Origin: Paenibacillus humicus NBRC 102415
GTDB taxonomy: Bacteria > Bacillota > Bacilli > Paenibacillales > Paenibacillaceae
Reading direction: 5' to 3'
DNA: 64,000 nucleotides
Assembly: GCF_004000905.1 (NCBI RefSeq)
Contig: NZ_BIMD01000009.1
Span: 1-64,000, forward strand
Shown: positions 46,728-56,215 of the stretch, one piece after another
How the letters are laid out: each line of letters begins with the position of its first letter
How positions within the stretch are numbered: the first letter of the stretch is position 1
Notes under the pieces: model-generated
Databases searched by the model: none
Told to the model about the DNA's origin: nothing
What the model saw: only the letters and a program-made list of their open reading frames with translations
Program-made: the position numbers and the translations under genes

Positions 46728-48848
46728 ATGCGACGTTTAAAAATTTTGCTCTATGGCGATGTTGACCTAAATCATCTGGATGGCTCGGCGATTTGGCTCC
46801 AATCTACTGCAAGAGTAGTGTCACAGGATCCAAACGTAGATGTGGATGTACTGCTTAAAGCAAAACCTATCAACGAGGTTGTATTATCTGATCTGAAAAA
46901 ACAACCGAGAGTGAAACTAATTCAACATCATGATGTTATTACAACTCGAAGTAATAGATTGTCCATTGAAGATGCCATTCATGCTATTGAGAAACTTGAT
47001 GGTCAAAACAAGTACCATTGTATTATTGTGAGAGGCTTTGATTTGGCAAAAGAGTTGTGTCTCAAGCCCTATGCTCAAAAAGTTATTCCGTATATCACAA
47101 ATATAAAATATACAGGCAGTGTCATTAATACAGAAGATGCTTATGCATTGCAGAAGATATATCACAACGTTACTTATTTTTTCGTTCAAACGGAACAAGC
47201 CAGAGAACTGTTAGTTGAAAGTCTAAACGTGGACGGTCAGAAGTTTAGACTGTTATATCCTATGATTCCAGAAGAATTCAAGGTCGTGGATTCAAGGGCC
47301 CGTGTGAAGTCAAATACAATCGTATATAGCGGTAAGTTTGCTTCAGAGTGGTACATTGAAGAGATGTTGAATATTTTTGCAAGATTAAGAGCATTGGATT
47401 TGAATATGAAATTAAATATAGCGGGAAATAAATTTCAAGGTGATCTTGCCGCTAAAAAGAATGAACTGACTATGAGAATGCAACAAACAGAAGGTATTTC
47501 ATGGACCGGCGCTTTATCCAGAAGTGCTGTTATTGATTTGGTTAGAAGTTCAGACATCGGCTTTTGTTGGAGAAGTGAAAGTATCGATAATGATTCAAGT
47601 ACGGAGTTATCGACAAAATTATTGGAATATGGGCGGTTAGGCAAACCGACGATCGTAAGAAGAACGAAGCTGCATGAATCCATATTAGGTAAAGATTATT
47701 TTATGTATGCAGAAACTGAGGATGAGGTTGTTGAGAAGACAATTCAAATAATGAATAATGCTCAACTGTACAGGCAAGAATCAAGGAAAATTCAAGAGGC
47801 CTGTAATAAGTTTGGGTATGAAGAATCCTATAAGAGAATCAAGGAAACATTATGGAGCTTTAATAAGGACAAAATAAATGTGGTATTTGCAGGACATGAT
47901 TTTAAATTTATTCAATCTGCTATTGATTATTTTGTAGTCCAGCCCGAATACGAGGTGAAGATTGATCCTTGGACGGGGCATAACAAGCATAACGAAGAGC
48001 ATAGCAAGCACTGCTTGGAATGGGCAGATGTGATTTTCTGTGAATGGGGTCTGGGCAATGCTGTCTGGTACTCGAATCATAAGATAAAAGGTCAAAAATT
48101 AATTGTTAGAATGCATCGCCAAGAAATTGAAACAGTATTTCCAGTCAACTATCAACTGGACAATATTGATCATATCGTGGCAATTTCTCCCTACATCCTT
48201 GAGGAGTTTCACAGAGTTCTTAAAATACCCAGATCTAAATTTACTATGATTTACAATATGATCAACATTAAAAAATTCAGAAAAAAGAAAATTGAAAATG
48301 CGGATATTCAATTTAATGTCGGAATCTGTGGAATAATTCCCTCTCTCAAAGGATTTGACAGAGCATTGAATATTTTTGAAAACTTATGGGAAAAGAACCA
48401 AAGGTATAAACTATTCATTAAAAGCAAACTACCTCATGAACTTCCTTGGGTTCTTAAGAGGGAACAAGAAAAGCTGTACTACGATAATGCCTTTAGTAGA
48501 ATAGAGCAAGCTCCCTGGAAGAATAACGTCGTATTTGATCCTTCTGGGGATGATGTGAATGAGTGGTTCAGGAGAATTGGTTTTATTCTTTCTACTAGTG
48601 AATATGAGAGTTTTCACTTGGCTCCAATGGAAGGCATGGTTTCCGGCAGTATCCCAGTAATTTTCAATTGGCCTGGAGCAGAAACGATTTATCCCAAGAA
48701 GTATATTTTTGAGAATGAACATGAAATGTCTGCATTTATTTTTGAATCTAAATATGATGTGACTTCTAGTGATATAGAAAAATATCCAATTACATATTTT
48801 GATGAAAATAAAATCTTAAAAGAAATAAAAAGACTAATAGATATTTGA
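46728..48848 (+). CDS. Two-domain glycosyltransferase (tandem GT4)
   Basis: 706 residues with two GT-B modules in a row. The first (1-360) shows VYSGKFASEWYIEEMLNIFA and a donor-like STELSTKLLEYGRLGKPTIV. The second (about 385-706) shows VVFAGHDFKFIQSAIDYF, NVGICGIIPSLKGFDRALNI and YESFHLAPMEGMVSGSIPVI. The second module's donor motif is well formed. Such fused enzymes often add two successive sugars. Twelve bases after the previous gene, AGAGGG before the ATG. Confidence 0.87.
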   Translation: MRRLKILLYGDVDLNHLDGSAIWLQSTARVVSQDPNVDVDVLLKAKPINEVVLSDLKKQPRVKLIQHHDVITTRSNRLSIEDAIHAIEKLDGQNKYHCIIVRGFDLAKELCLKPYAQKVIPYITNIKYTGSVINTEDAYALQKIYHNVTYFFVQTEQARELLVESLNVDGQKFRLLYPMIPEEFKVVDSRARVKSNTIVYSGKFASEWYIEEMLNIFARLRALDLNMKLNIAGNKFQGDLAAKKNELTMRMQQTEGISWTGALSRSAVIDLVRSSDIGFCWRSESIDNDSSTELSTKLLEYGRLGKPTIVRRTKLHESILGKDYFMYAETEDEVVEKTIQIMNNAQLYRQESRKIQEACNKFGYEESYKRIKETLWSFNKDKINVVFAGHDFKFIQSAIDYFVVQPEYEVKIDPWTGHNKHNEEHSKHCLEWADVIFCEWGLGNAVWYSNHKIKGQKLIVRMHRQEIETVFPVNYQLDNIDHIVAISPYILEEFHRVLKIPRSKFTMIYNMINIKKFRKKKIENADIQFNVGICGIIPSLKGFDRALNIFENLWEKNQRYKLFIKSKLPHELPWVLKREQEKLYYDNAFSRIEQAPWKNNVVFDPSGDDVNEWFRRIGFILSTSEYESFHLAPMEGMVSGSIPVIFNWPGAETIYPKKYIFENEHEMSAFIFESKYDVTSSDIEKYPITYFDENKILKEIKRLIDI

Positions 48849-48885
48849 GTTCTATTTTTATTTGAAATTGAAAGGGTGCCATTGA

Positions 48886-49674
48886 TTGAACTTTGAGTTA
48901 GAATTACAAAAGAAAGACAAAGAAATTGAAATCTTGAAAAGTAAACTTCGCTCTTTTTCTGGAGAAGATATTTATGTTGGAGAAAAAGAAGTGAAATATG
49001 TTTTCAAAAAAAGAAATAGTGATTATTTAATTGTTGGATTTTCTGGAATACCGAAAATAGGAACACCTCCAAACTATAATTATGCTAAAACTCTTGTGAA
49101 TACTGAGATAAACCAACTTTTTATTTTGGATCATCATGGAATGATCGGATGTTATTATCTTGGAGAAAACAAAGAATTTGCTGTTGAAAGATCCGTTTAT
49201 GAATTAATAGAAAAAATCAGAGTCGAAAATAACATTTGTAAGGAAAATGTAATTACATTTGGATCAAGTAAGGGGGGGTATGCTGCTCTTTATTTTTCCT
49301 TTAAGTATGGCTATGGAAATGTAATTTCAGCTTCTCCTCAAACCAAATTAGGACATTATCTAATTGAACAAGTTATTGCGGGTGCCTATATTGCACATTT
49401 CATAGCTGGTGGAACAAAAGATAATCATAAAAACTATTTAGATAATTTACTTTTTGATGTAGTAAAAAAAGCTGAGAAGTCTCCTAATATACGAATTCAT
49501 GTAGGAGAAGGGGAAATGCATTATAAAAAACATGTTATTCCCTTGCTGGAAGAGTTTGATAAGTGCGGTTTTAAATATATATTAAATTTAGGTCCTTATT
49601 CTAGTCATAATGATGTTGCTACGTTCTATCCACCGTATCTCCTAGAGTCTATTGAAGAAATCACCAAAGGTTAA
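48886..49674 (+). CDS. XcbB/CpsF-like alpha/beta-hydrolase-fold protein
   Basis: 262-residue protein resembling XcbB/CpsF capsule proteins. It has a short N-terminal coiled coil (ELQKKDKEIEILKSKLR), then a hydrolase-like core with the nucleophile-elbow-like ITFGSSKGGYAALYF and C-terminal GPYSSHNDVATFYPP holding a His. Its exact reaction is unknown; acyl or phosphate transfer to a sugar is possible. TTG start with AAAGGG about 11 bases upstream. Last of the AT-rich genes. Confidence 0.72.
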   Translation: MNFELELQKKDKEIEILKSKLRSFSGEDIYVGEKEVKYVFKKRNSDYLIVGFSGIPKIGTPPNYNYAKTLVNTEINQLFILDHHGMIGCYYLGENKEFAVERSVYELIEKIRVENNICKENVITFGSSKGGYAALYFSFKYGYGNVISASPQTKLGHYLIEQVIAGAYIAHFIAGGTKDNHKNYLDNLLFDVVKKAEKSPNIRIHVGEGEMHYKKHVIPLLEEFDKCGFKYILNLGPYSSHNDVATFYPPYLLESIEEITKG

Positions 49675-49714
49675 ATCTAACTTCTGAGAAAGTTTATTTA
49701 ATGGGGGTATTCAC

Positions 49715-51001
49715 GTGAAAATCTGTACCATAGGTCTCGGTTACATCGGTCTGCCTACCTCAGTCACCTTCGCTCAGCACGGAGCCGACGTCGTAGGCGT
49801 AGACGTCTATCATAAAGTAGTAGAGACATTGAACTCCGGCAGAATCCATATCGAGGAACCGGGGCTGGAAGAAGCAGTCAAAGATGTGGTCGAAAGGAAG
49901 AAGTTCCGAGCTTCATTAATGCCGGAAGAAGCAGATGTCTTTATCATCGCTGTTCCGACTCCGAATATCGATGATGAGCATAAATCCTGCGACTTGAGCT
50001 ATGTGCTCCAAGCAACAAAGCAAATCCTTGCCTACGTTAAAAAGCACAATGTAATCATAATTGAATCGACGATCGCCCCGCGGAGCATGGATGACCATGT
50101 GAAACCTCTTATTGAGGCCGCGGGGTTTGTTGTTGGTAAGGACATTTATCTGGTTCATTGCCCCGAAAGAGTGCTGCCAGGTAAAATCTTGCATGAGATC
50201 GTCCACAACAATCGCATTGTCGGCGGCGTTACGGAAGCTTGCGCGGAAGCGGGGGCGAATGTCTACCGGACATTCGTCAAAGGTGAAATCATCAAAACGA
50301 ATGCCCGCACGGCGGAAATGTCCAAGCTGATGGAAAATACCTTCCGGGATGTGAATATCGCTCTCGCCAATGAATTGACGAAGGTTTGCAACGATCTGGG
50401 CATCAACACGCTGGAAGTCATCGAGATGGCCAACAAACATCCGCGGGTCAATTTGCATCATCCCGGCCCAGGTGTAGGCGGACACTGCCTGGCGGTTGAT
50501 CCTTATTTCATCGTCGCCAAGTCGCCGGATCTGGCCAAGATCATTCACCTTTCCAGAGAGACCAATTCATCCATGCCACACTACGTGGCAGCAAATGCAG
50601 AGAAACTGGTCAGGGGGATCCACAATCCGAAAATAGCGGTCTTGGGAGTTACCTATAAAGCGGATGTGGATGACATCCGGGAAAGCCCTGCCATGGAAAT
50701 CGTAGAGCTGCTGTCGGGAACGGGCTTCCGCTTGTCTATTCATGATCCGCATGTAAATACTCTGGATCCGAGATTTGTCTCCGCCGAGGAAGCTCTGAGA
50801 GATGCCGATCTTATCCTTCTGTTAACGGTTCATACCGAGTTTCGGGTCATGGACTTCAGTCCGTATGTGAAGGGAATGAGGAACCGGCTGCTGTTCGACA
50901 CGAGGAATAGTGTGAAGCCGGAAAATGCTCAAGGATTGCAAACAGTCAATTTCGGAAACTTATATCAGTTTGTAAATAATCTTGAAACCGTGATTGCATG
51001 A
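49715..51001 (+). CDS. wecC: UDP-N-acetyl-D-mannosaminuronate dehydrogenase-like
   Basis: 428-residue UDP-sugar dehydrogenase of the WecC type. IGLGYIGLPTSVTFAQHGAD binds NAD, IAVPTPNIDD and IIIESTIAPRSM are typical of this branch, and the catalytic Cys is in GVGGHCLAVDPYFIV. VLGVTYKADVDDIRESPA is the C-terminal domain. It would supply ManNAcA or a related uronate for polymer 2; the 2-epimerase WecB is not in the window. GTG start with GGGGGT upstream. Confidence 0.9.
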   Translation: MKICTIGLGYIGLPTSVTFAQHGADVVGVDVYHKVVETLNSGRIHIEEPGLEEAVKDVVERKKFRASLMPEEADVFIIAVPTPNIDDEHKSCDLSYVLQATKQILAYVKKHNVIIIESTIAPRSMDDHVKPLIEAAGFVVGKDIYLVHCPERVLPGKILHEIVHNNRIVGGVTEACAEAGANVYRTFVKGEIIKTNARTAEMSKLMENTFRDVNIALANELTKVCNDLGINTLEVIEMANKHPRVNLHHPGPGVGGHCLAVDPYFIVAKSPDLAKIIHLSRETNSSMPHYVAANAEKLVRGIHNPKIAVLGVTYKADVDDIRESPAMEIVELLSGTGFRLSIHDPHVNTLDPRFVSAEEALRDADLILLLTVHTEFRVMDFSPYVKGMRNRLLFDTRNSVKPENAQGLQTVNFGNLYQFVNNLETVIA

Positions 51002-51801
51002 ATTTTTTGAACATCGTAGCAAAGGAACATTTTAAAAACCGCTATATGATCGTAAGAATCGCCTTGTTTCAGCTGAAATCCACTTATATGTCCAATCGTT
51101 TAGGCTTGCTTTGGGTGCTTCTGAATCCGCTCAGTCAATTGGCCGTCTATTGGGTTGTTTTTGGATTGGGGATCCGGGGGGGAGCTTCCGTAGAGGGAGT
51201 TCCTTTTGTCCTCTGGCTGAGCTGCGGCCTTGTTCCTTGGTTGTTTATCGGCTCAGGAATCGTGCAGGGAGCCAACTCAGTCAGCTCGCAGCTAGGCCAT
51301 GTATCCAAAATGAAGTTTCCGCTGAGCGTACTTCCTTCCATCACCATCCTTACACAGCTGATCTCTCATTTGATTATGCTGGTTATGGTTTTGATTGCGG
51401 TCGTCATTAAATATGGCTTTTTCGGATTATCTTATTTGGGAATCGTTTATTATCTGATCGCATCATTGTCCCTTTTATCCGCGTTGGCTTTGTTTACCTC
51501 GACCGTTTCGGCATTTGTCCGCGACTTCAGGTTTGTGATCGGCGCGGTTACAAGAGCCCTGTTCTTCATTACTCCGATCATGTGGACGGTAAACGCCAAG
51601 ACGCCGGAGCTGCTGAAAAAAGTGATCCACTACAATCCCGTCACTTACTTAGTGGATGGATACCGCAATGCGATGCTCTTCAATCAATTTTATATCGCTA
51701 CGGCCTATACCGCCGGATTTTGGCTGGGAGTAGCGGTGTTGTTTGTGTGGGGCGCGTTCATCCATGTTCGATTCCGCAAGCATTTTATGGATTATCAATA
51801 G
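50998..51801 (+). CDS. Polysaccharide ABC exporter permease (TagG/Wzm type)
   Basis: 267-residue ABC-2 permease with six membrane segments (YWVVFGLGIRGG, VPFVLWLSCGLVPWLFIGSG, FITPIMWTVN). It overlaps wecC by four bases (ATGA) and pairs with the ATPase gene 15 bases downstream. Exports completed lipid-linked polymer, so this operon uses the ABC route, in contrast to the Wzx/Wzy route of the first operon. Confidence 0.93.
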   Translation: MNFLNIVAKEHFKNRYMIVRIALFQLKSTYMSNRLGLLWVLLNPLSQLAVYWVVFGLGIRGGASVEGVPFVLWLSCGLVPWLFIGSGIVQGANSVSSQLGHVSKMKFPLSVLPSITILTQLISHLIMLVMVLIAVVIKYGFFGLSYLGIVYYLIASLSLLSALALFTSTVSAFVRDFRFVIGAVTRALFFITPIMWTVNAKTPELLKKVIHYNPVTYLVDGYRNAMLFNQFYIATAYTAGFWLGVAVLFVWGAFIHVRFRKHFMDYQ

Positions 51802-51816
51802 AGGTGTTGACTAAGC

Positions 51817-52596
51817 GTGCATCAAGTCCAGTTTCAAGAGGTAAGCAAATCTTTTCGGCTGCATTCCAGCATAAATGAAAAGATTCGGGATTTATTTTAT
51901 ATCAAGAAGGATTTCCCTGTTCATCATGCTCTGCGCAGTCTGACTTTTGCGGTCGACCAGGGCGATGTAGTCGGAATCATAGGGCTGAATGGCGCCGGCA
52001 AAAGCACGTTGTCCAACCTTATTGCCGGAGTGACGATTCCCTCCAGCGGTTCGGTTCACATCAACGGAAACGCCGCTCTTATCGCGATATCCTCCGGTCT
52101 GAACAACCAGCTCAACGGCCTTGAAAATATTGAGCTGAAAGGGTTGATGATGGGATTGTCCCATCAGCAGATCAAAGCGATAACGCCGGCTGTGATCGAG
52201 TTTGCCGAGCTGGGGAAATTCATTCATCAGCCTATCAAAAGCTATTCCAGCGGAATGAAGGCCAGACTTGGATTTGCGATATCGGTTCACATCGATCCTG
52301 ACATTCTCGTCATCGACGAGGCTCTTTCCGTAGGGGATCAGACGTTCAGCGACAAGTGCCTGGCCAAAATAAATGAATTCAAAGAGCGGGGAAAAACGAT
52401 CTTTTTTATCAGCCATTCTCTGTCGCAAGTCAAGAGCTTCTGCGGCAAAGGGCTCTGGCTTCATGACGGCGAGCTGAAGAAATACGGAGATATTGAAGAG
52501 GTCGCAGCGGAGTATGAGCGGTTCTTGAAGCATTATCAAGCTCTCTCTCCGGCAGAGAGGACCGAACTCAGAGCTTCGCACTGGGGAGAATTTTAA
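51817..52596 (+). CDS. Polysaccharide ABC exporter ATPase (TagH/Wzt type)
   Basis: 259 residues: Walker A GLNGAGKSTLSNLIAG, signature YSSGMKARLGFAI, Walker B ILVIDEALSVGD. The N-terminus VSKSFRLHSSINEKIRDLFY is typical of teichoic-acid and O-antigen ATPases. There is no C-terminal carbohydrate-binding domain, unlike long Wzt proteins. GTG start with GAGGTG about 10 bases upstream. Confidence 0.93.
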   Translation: MHQVQFQEVSKSFRLHSSINEKIRDLFYIKKDFPVHHALRSLTFAVDQGDVVGIIGLNGAGKSTLSNLIAGVTIPSSGSVHINGNAALIAISSGLNNQLNGLENIELKGLMMGLSHQQIKAITPAVIEFAELGKFIHQPIKSYSSGMKARLGFAISVHIDPDILVIDEALSVGDQTFSDKCLAKINEFKERGKTIFFISHSLSQVKSFCGKGLWLHDGELKKYGDIEEVAAEYERFLKHYQALSPAERTELRASHWGEF

Positions 52597-52614
52597 GAAT
52601 AGAAATGGGGATTT

Positions 52615-53610
52615 ATGATGTGGAATCGATTGAAAATCGGAGTTCTGGCGACATTGCTCGCCTTCATCGTCCAGCCGCACTATGCTCAAGCCGCCGCGTC
52701 AACGGTAAAAACGCAATCTGTTGCCTATGAGACCATATTTGACGGCAGAACGCTGCAGATGCCTGACAATCAGTATTTATTCACCTACCAAGGTACTTCT
52801 TACGTTCCGATCCGTTATATCGCGTACGGTCTGCTCCAGTCCGTTCAATGGAACGCCTCGACATCTACGGTAACGGTATCCAAGCCGACAGACAAAGAAC
52901 AGGTCGTTCTGAGGGAGTATTTTCTCAATGCGATCGGGGCTTCCGGAGCGCCGGCTTCGATCGGGAATCAAAAGCTGTCCATTACACCGGCTAAAGCTTC
53001 GTTTGTCTTTTACGGAGTGAAAAAACAGCTCCCTGCCGGCCAGACGGCTTATATGCTGAATAACAGCCTGTATGTTCCCATCCGGTTCATGAGCGAAAGC
53101 ACGGGCATGAATGTGAAATGGGACAGCTCCAGCAAGCGGATCACCATCACTTCACCGGCACCGGCTTCCGACAAACCGACGGAGCCTAAGCCGGAAGATC
53201 CTGGTTCCGGCAATGCCGCTGGCAGCGGCAATTCCGGCTCGACCGGCAATGCTTCGGGAGGATCGGCGGGCGGCGGCATCGTGATGCCTTCTCCCCCCGC
53301 TTATGAGGATGTCAAATTCCGGGCGGACGCCAAGCTCCAGACTCTGTATATGAACGCCAAAACGACTTTCCTCAAGCTCGGGCAGCAATATGTGGACACG
53401 TCGGATAAAGCTAAGCGAGCCGCTTTGAAGAAACAAGGCGAAGCATCGCTGGCCAGCTTCAGCTCGCAGTTTGATTCCCTTGTCTCCCAAGTGGAAGCCG
53501 AACTGAACAAGTATGGCTACAGCACGTCAATCATCCAGGAGTACCGTCAGAAATACAACGAAGAATTGGACGCAGGCCGTGACCTGATGAGCGACATGAT
53601 GAAAGGCTGA
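52615..53610 (+). CDS. Secreted stalk-domain (copper amine oxidase N-like) protein
   Basis: 331-residue secreted protein. Signal peptide about residues 1-26 (IGVLATLLAFIVQPHYAQAA). A stalk domain follows with two copies of the pattern YVPIRYIAYGLLQ and YVPIRFMSESTGM, each ending in a WxxxxxxVTV/ITI strand. A Gly/Ser-rich linker (about 180-220) leads to a C-terminal helical domain (about 235-331). Common surface architecture in paenibacilli. Being the last gene of operon 2, it may help assemble or hold the polymer. Confidence 0.85.
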   Translation: MMWNRLKIGVLATLLAFIVQPHYAQAAASTVKTQSVAYETIFDGRTLQMPDNQYLFTYQGTSYVPIRYIAYGLLQSVQWNASTSTVTVSKPTDKEQVVLREYFLNAIGASGAPASIGNQKLSITPAKASFVFYGVKKQLPAGQTAYMLNNSLYVPIRFMSESTGMNVKWDSSSKRITITSPAPASDKPTEPKPEDPGSGNAAGSGNSGSTGNASGGSAGGGIVMPSPPAYEDVKFRADAKLQTLYMNAKTTFLKLGQQYVDTSDKAKRAALKKQGEASLASFSSQFDSLVSQVEAELNKYGYSTSIIQEYRQKYNEELDAGRDLMSDMMKG

Positions 53611-53613
53611 TTT

Positions 53614-53656
53614 AAAAAGCCCAGCATTGGCCGATGAGCCGATGCTGGGCTTTTTT
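53614..53656. terminator. Bidirectional terminator
   Basis: AAAAAGCCCAGCAT pairs with ATGCTGGGCTTTTTT across a 14-base loop; A-run on one side and T-run on the other serve both the operon ending at 53610 and the convergent bactofilin gene. Confidence 0.93.
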
Positions 53657-53660
53657 GTCA

Positions 53661-54128
53661 TCAACCAGCCTGGCGCCGCTCCTTCACGGAGCCTTCCCGG
53701 GCGGCCTCGCGAACTTCCCGGATATCGCGCCCCGCCGCATCCGAAGGCTCGGCAGGATTGCGGACGGCTGGAGCGGCCGGTTCTGCCGGCCGCTCCATGC
53801 GGCAGCTGCCGCTGAGAATGCCGCCGTCCTGGACGATGAGCGAGGCGGCTGTCGCGCTGCCGTGGAGCTCGCCGCTGGACATGATCGTCAAGCGTCCGGT
53901 CGTCGTAATGTCGCCGTACACTTTGCCGGATATCGTAACGTCCTTGGCCGAAATGTTGGAGCGGACCACGCCGCTTTCTCCGACAATGACATCTTCCTTG
54001 CAATCGATGTCTCCGCGGTATTCGCCTTCGATTCTCAGGCTTGCCTGGCAGGATAGGGTGCCTTCCGCACGCGTTCCCTGGCCGATCAACGTATCCGAAG
54101 CCGACCAGCGCTTGTTTTCCTTGAACAT
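53661..54128 (-). CDS. Bactofilin
   Basis: 155-residue polymer-forming cytoskeletal protein. The central repetitive beta-helix strands read TLIGQGTRAEGTLSCQASLR, GEYRGDIDCKEDVIVGESG, KVYGDITTTGRLTI and ELHGSATAASLIVQ. The C-terminal tail is Ala/Pro/Glu-rich and disordered. Bactofilins scaffold envelope or motility functions. AAGGGAGGCGG lies upstream of the ATG. Monocistronic. Confidence 0.93.
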   Translation of the reverse strand: MFKENKRWSASDTLIGQGTRAEGTLSCQASLRIEGEYRGDIDCKEDVIVGESGVVRSNISAKDVTISGKVYGDITTTGRLTIMSSGELHGSATAASLIVQDGGILSGSCRMERPAEPAAPAVRNPAEPSDAAGRDIREVREAAREGSVKERRQAG

Positions 54129-54404
54129 CGATATCCGCCTCCCTTGGATGAATTCATGCTATGTAGTATGTATTCCCCAACGGAGTCCTTCATTCCATTT
54201 CCCAAAGAAAGGGGACTTCACCATCCTGGCATCGTCTTGGATAAAATGCTTGAAAATCCTGCCTGCCGTTGATACTACTACCAATGGATATATTCATGCG
54301 CCATCCTTATTTCCTGCGATAGAAAAGGACTCTCTCCATCAGGTAAAATAACGAATGACGGATGAGTCCAATCCGATTCCGCCAATCCGCAAAAGAGGTG
54401 CCTC

Positions 54405-55832
54405 ATGTTCTGGCTCGTGCTCGCCCTGTTCATCTTTCTCTTCCAAATCATGACGATCCTCATTCTCGAGTACCGCCAGCCGAGCAAGACCGTCGCCTGG
54501 CTGCTCATCCTGTTCGTGCTGCCCGTCATCGGCTTTGTCATGTACTACTTCGTCGCGCGCGAATACCAGACGAGGCGCACGGTCCGGCGAAGGGGCGTCA
54601 TCGCCCATGAGGTCCAGCTCAAGGCGCTGCGGCAAAGCGTTCTCGTCCATCGGCCAGGAGACATGGAAAATCCGGACTTCAAGCATGAGGTGCGGCTGTT
54701 CAACCTGCTCGACAGCTTCTCGATGCTGCCGGTCACCGGCTGCAACCGGACGGAGATCCTCACCAACGCGGAGCCGACCTACGCCTCGATCCTGCAGGCG
54801 CTGGATTCGGCCCGCCATCACATTCATCTCGACTATTATACGATCCGCCATGACGAGATCGGCAGCAAGTTCAAGGCGATGCTGCTCCGCAAAGCCGCCG
54901 AAGGCGTCGAGGTCAGAGTCATTTACGACGGAATCGGCAGCATGGAGCTCCGGAACGCCTATGTGCAGGAGCTGCTGGACGGAGGCGTGAAGATGCAATG
55001 CTTCCTTGCTCCGCGCATCGCCTTCTTCGACAAGCGCGTCAACTTCCGGAACCATCGGAAGATTGTCGTCGTCGACGGGAAGATCGGGTTCGTCGGAGGC
55101 ATCAACATCGGGGACGAATATCTCGGCAAAAACCCGAAGCTGGGCTTCTGGCGGGACACGCATGTTCGGATTGAAGGGGACGCGGTCTATTATCTGCAGC
55201 TGGTGTTCATGCGGGACTGGTGGTTCACGGCCCGGGAGAAGCTGGATCATCCCGCCTATCTTCCGGAGCATGGCTGCAGCGGCACCGAGCAGGTCCAGAT
55301 CGTCGCCAGCGGACCGAATACGAGCGCGGACTCCATCCTGGAGAGCGTATTCTCCGCCATCAGCGCCGCCAAGGACAAGCTCTACATCGCGACGCCGTAC
55401 TTCATTCCCGACCCGAGCGTCCTGATGGGACTGCGGACTGCGGCGCTGAGCGGCGTGGATGTCCGAATCATCCTCCCCCACAAGTCGGATTCCAGGCTGG
55501 TGCTCTATTCTTCGCTCTCCTATGTCCAGGACCTGCTTGAGGCGGGCGTCCGCATCTATCGCTACCGCAAAGGCTTCATCCACGCGAAGGTCATGATCGT
55601 GGACAGGCTCATGGCGTCGGTCGGAACGGCGAATATGGATATGAGAAGCTTCTTCAGCAATTTCGAGATCAATGCGAATCTGTTCGGAAGCAAGGCGATC
55701 GGAAGGCTGGAGGAGGACTTCATGCTTGATTTGAAGGACTGCTACGAGCTGAAGCTCGGCGAATTCGAGGCGCGTCCATGGACGCAGAAGGCGGCGGAAG
55801 TGGCGGCGCATATGCTGTCGCCGCTATTGTAG
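54405..55832 (+). CDS. cls: Cardiolipin synthase
   Basis: 475-residue membrane enzyme condensing two phosphatidylglycerols to cardiolipin. Two N-terminal membrane helices (LVLALFIFLFQIMTILILEY, VAWLLILFVLPVIGFVMYYF), then two phospholipase D motifs: NHRKIVVVDG (HKD 1) and IHAKVMIVD (HKD 2), with FVGGINIGDEY and GTANMDMRSF after them. Length matches Bacillus ClsA. AGAGGTG upstream of the ATG. Confidence 0.96.
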   Translation: MFWLVLALFIFLFQIMTILILEYRQPSKTVAWLLILFVLPVIGFVMYYFVAREYQTRRTVRRRGVIAHEVQLKALRQSVLVHRPGDMENPDFKHEVRLFNLLDSFSMLPVTGCNRTEILTNAEPTYASILQALDSARHHIHLDYYTIRHDEIGSKFKAMLLRKAAEGVEVRVIYDGIGSMELRNAYVQELLDGGVKMQCFLAPRIAFFDKRVNFRNHRKIVVVDGKIGFVGGINIGDEYLGKNPKLGFWRDTHVRIEGDAVYYLQLVFMRDWWFTAREKLDHPAYLPEHGCSGTEQVQIVASGPNTSADSILESVFSAISAAKDKLYIATPYFIPDPSVLMGLRTAALSGVDVRIILPHKSDSRLVLYSSLSYVQDLLEAGVRIYRYRKGFIHAKVMIVDRLMASVGTANMDMRSFFSNFEINANLFGSKAIGRLEEDFMLDLKDCYELKLGEFEARPWTQKAAEVAAHMLSPLL

Positions 55833-55923
55833 GATGCCGGCTTAACAACCGGCATAAGCCGGCCCGGGAGGAGCCGGCCGAAGAGAGGGCATGGTGCGGC
55901 CGGCAAGCCGGCGGCTCGAAGCT

Positions 55924-56139
55924 TCAAAGCGCAGGCGGCCGAGGAACAAGATCGGCTTCTATGATTCTAAACAGCGTGCCGCAGAGGCTGCAGGTGTGGA
56001 ACAAGGCTTTCCGTTCCAAGCCTGCGGCTATTTGCTCTCTCGAAGCCGGGTCGGATAAGCCGAGCTTGTCCTCAAGGGAAGGGCATGAATCCGCATTCCC
56101 GCAGCTATAGCAGATCACTTTGACGACAGCCAGACTCAA
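55924..56139 (-). CDS. Small Cys-rich protein with GATACA operator
   Basis: 71-residue protein with Cys residues in ICYSCGNADSCP and HTCSLCGTLFR, probably one zinc ribbon, and a helix between (SREQIAAGLERKALF). TTG start with GGGGTGA six bases upstream. It resembles the 35979 product in size and Cys spacing and likewise has a GATACA-type palindrome at its promoter (56170-56184). Function unknown; a regulatory or RNA/DNA-binding role is possible. Confidence 0.65.
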   Translation of the reverse strand: MSLAVVKVICYSCGNADSCPSLEDKLGLSDPASREQIAAGLERKALFHTCSLCGTLFRIIEADLVPRPPAL

Positions 56140-56169
56140 CCCCGTTCACCCCGTATGTTTCAATTGAAT

Positions 56170-56184
56170 GATACATAATGTAGC
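56170..56184. promoter_or_regulatory. GATACA-TAA-TGTAGC operator copy
   Basis: One mismatch from the perfect palindrome. It lies directly downstream (minus strand) of the -10 box at 56192-56187, covering the expected start point of the small Cys-rich gene. Confidence 0.6.
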
Positions 56185-56186
56185 AC

Positions 56187-56215
56187 ATTATAGCATATTT
56201 TGATTATGGTGTCCT
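56187..56215 (-). promoter_or_regulatory. Promoter of the small Cys-rich gene
   Basis: On the minus strand AGGACA, 17-base spacer, TATAAT. The -35 box lies inside the last codons of the LigD polymerase gene. The operator follows two bases after the -10. Confidence 0.6.
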
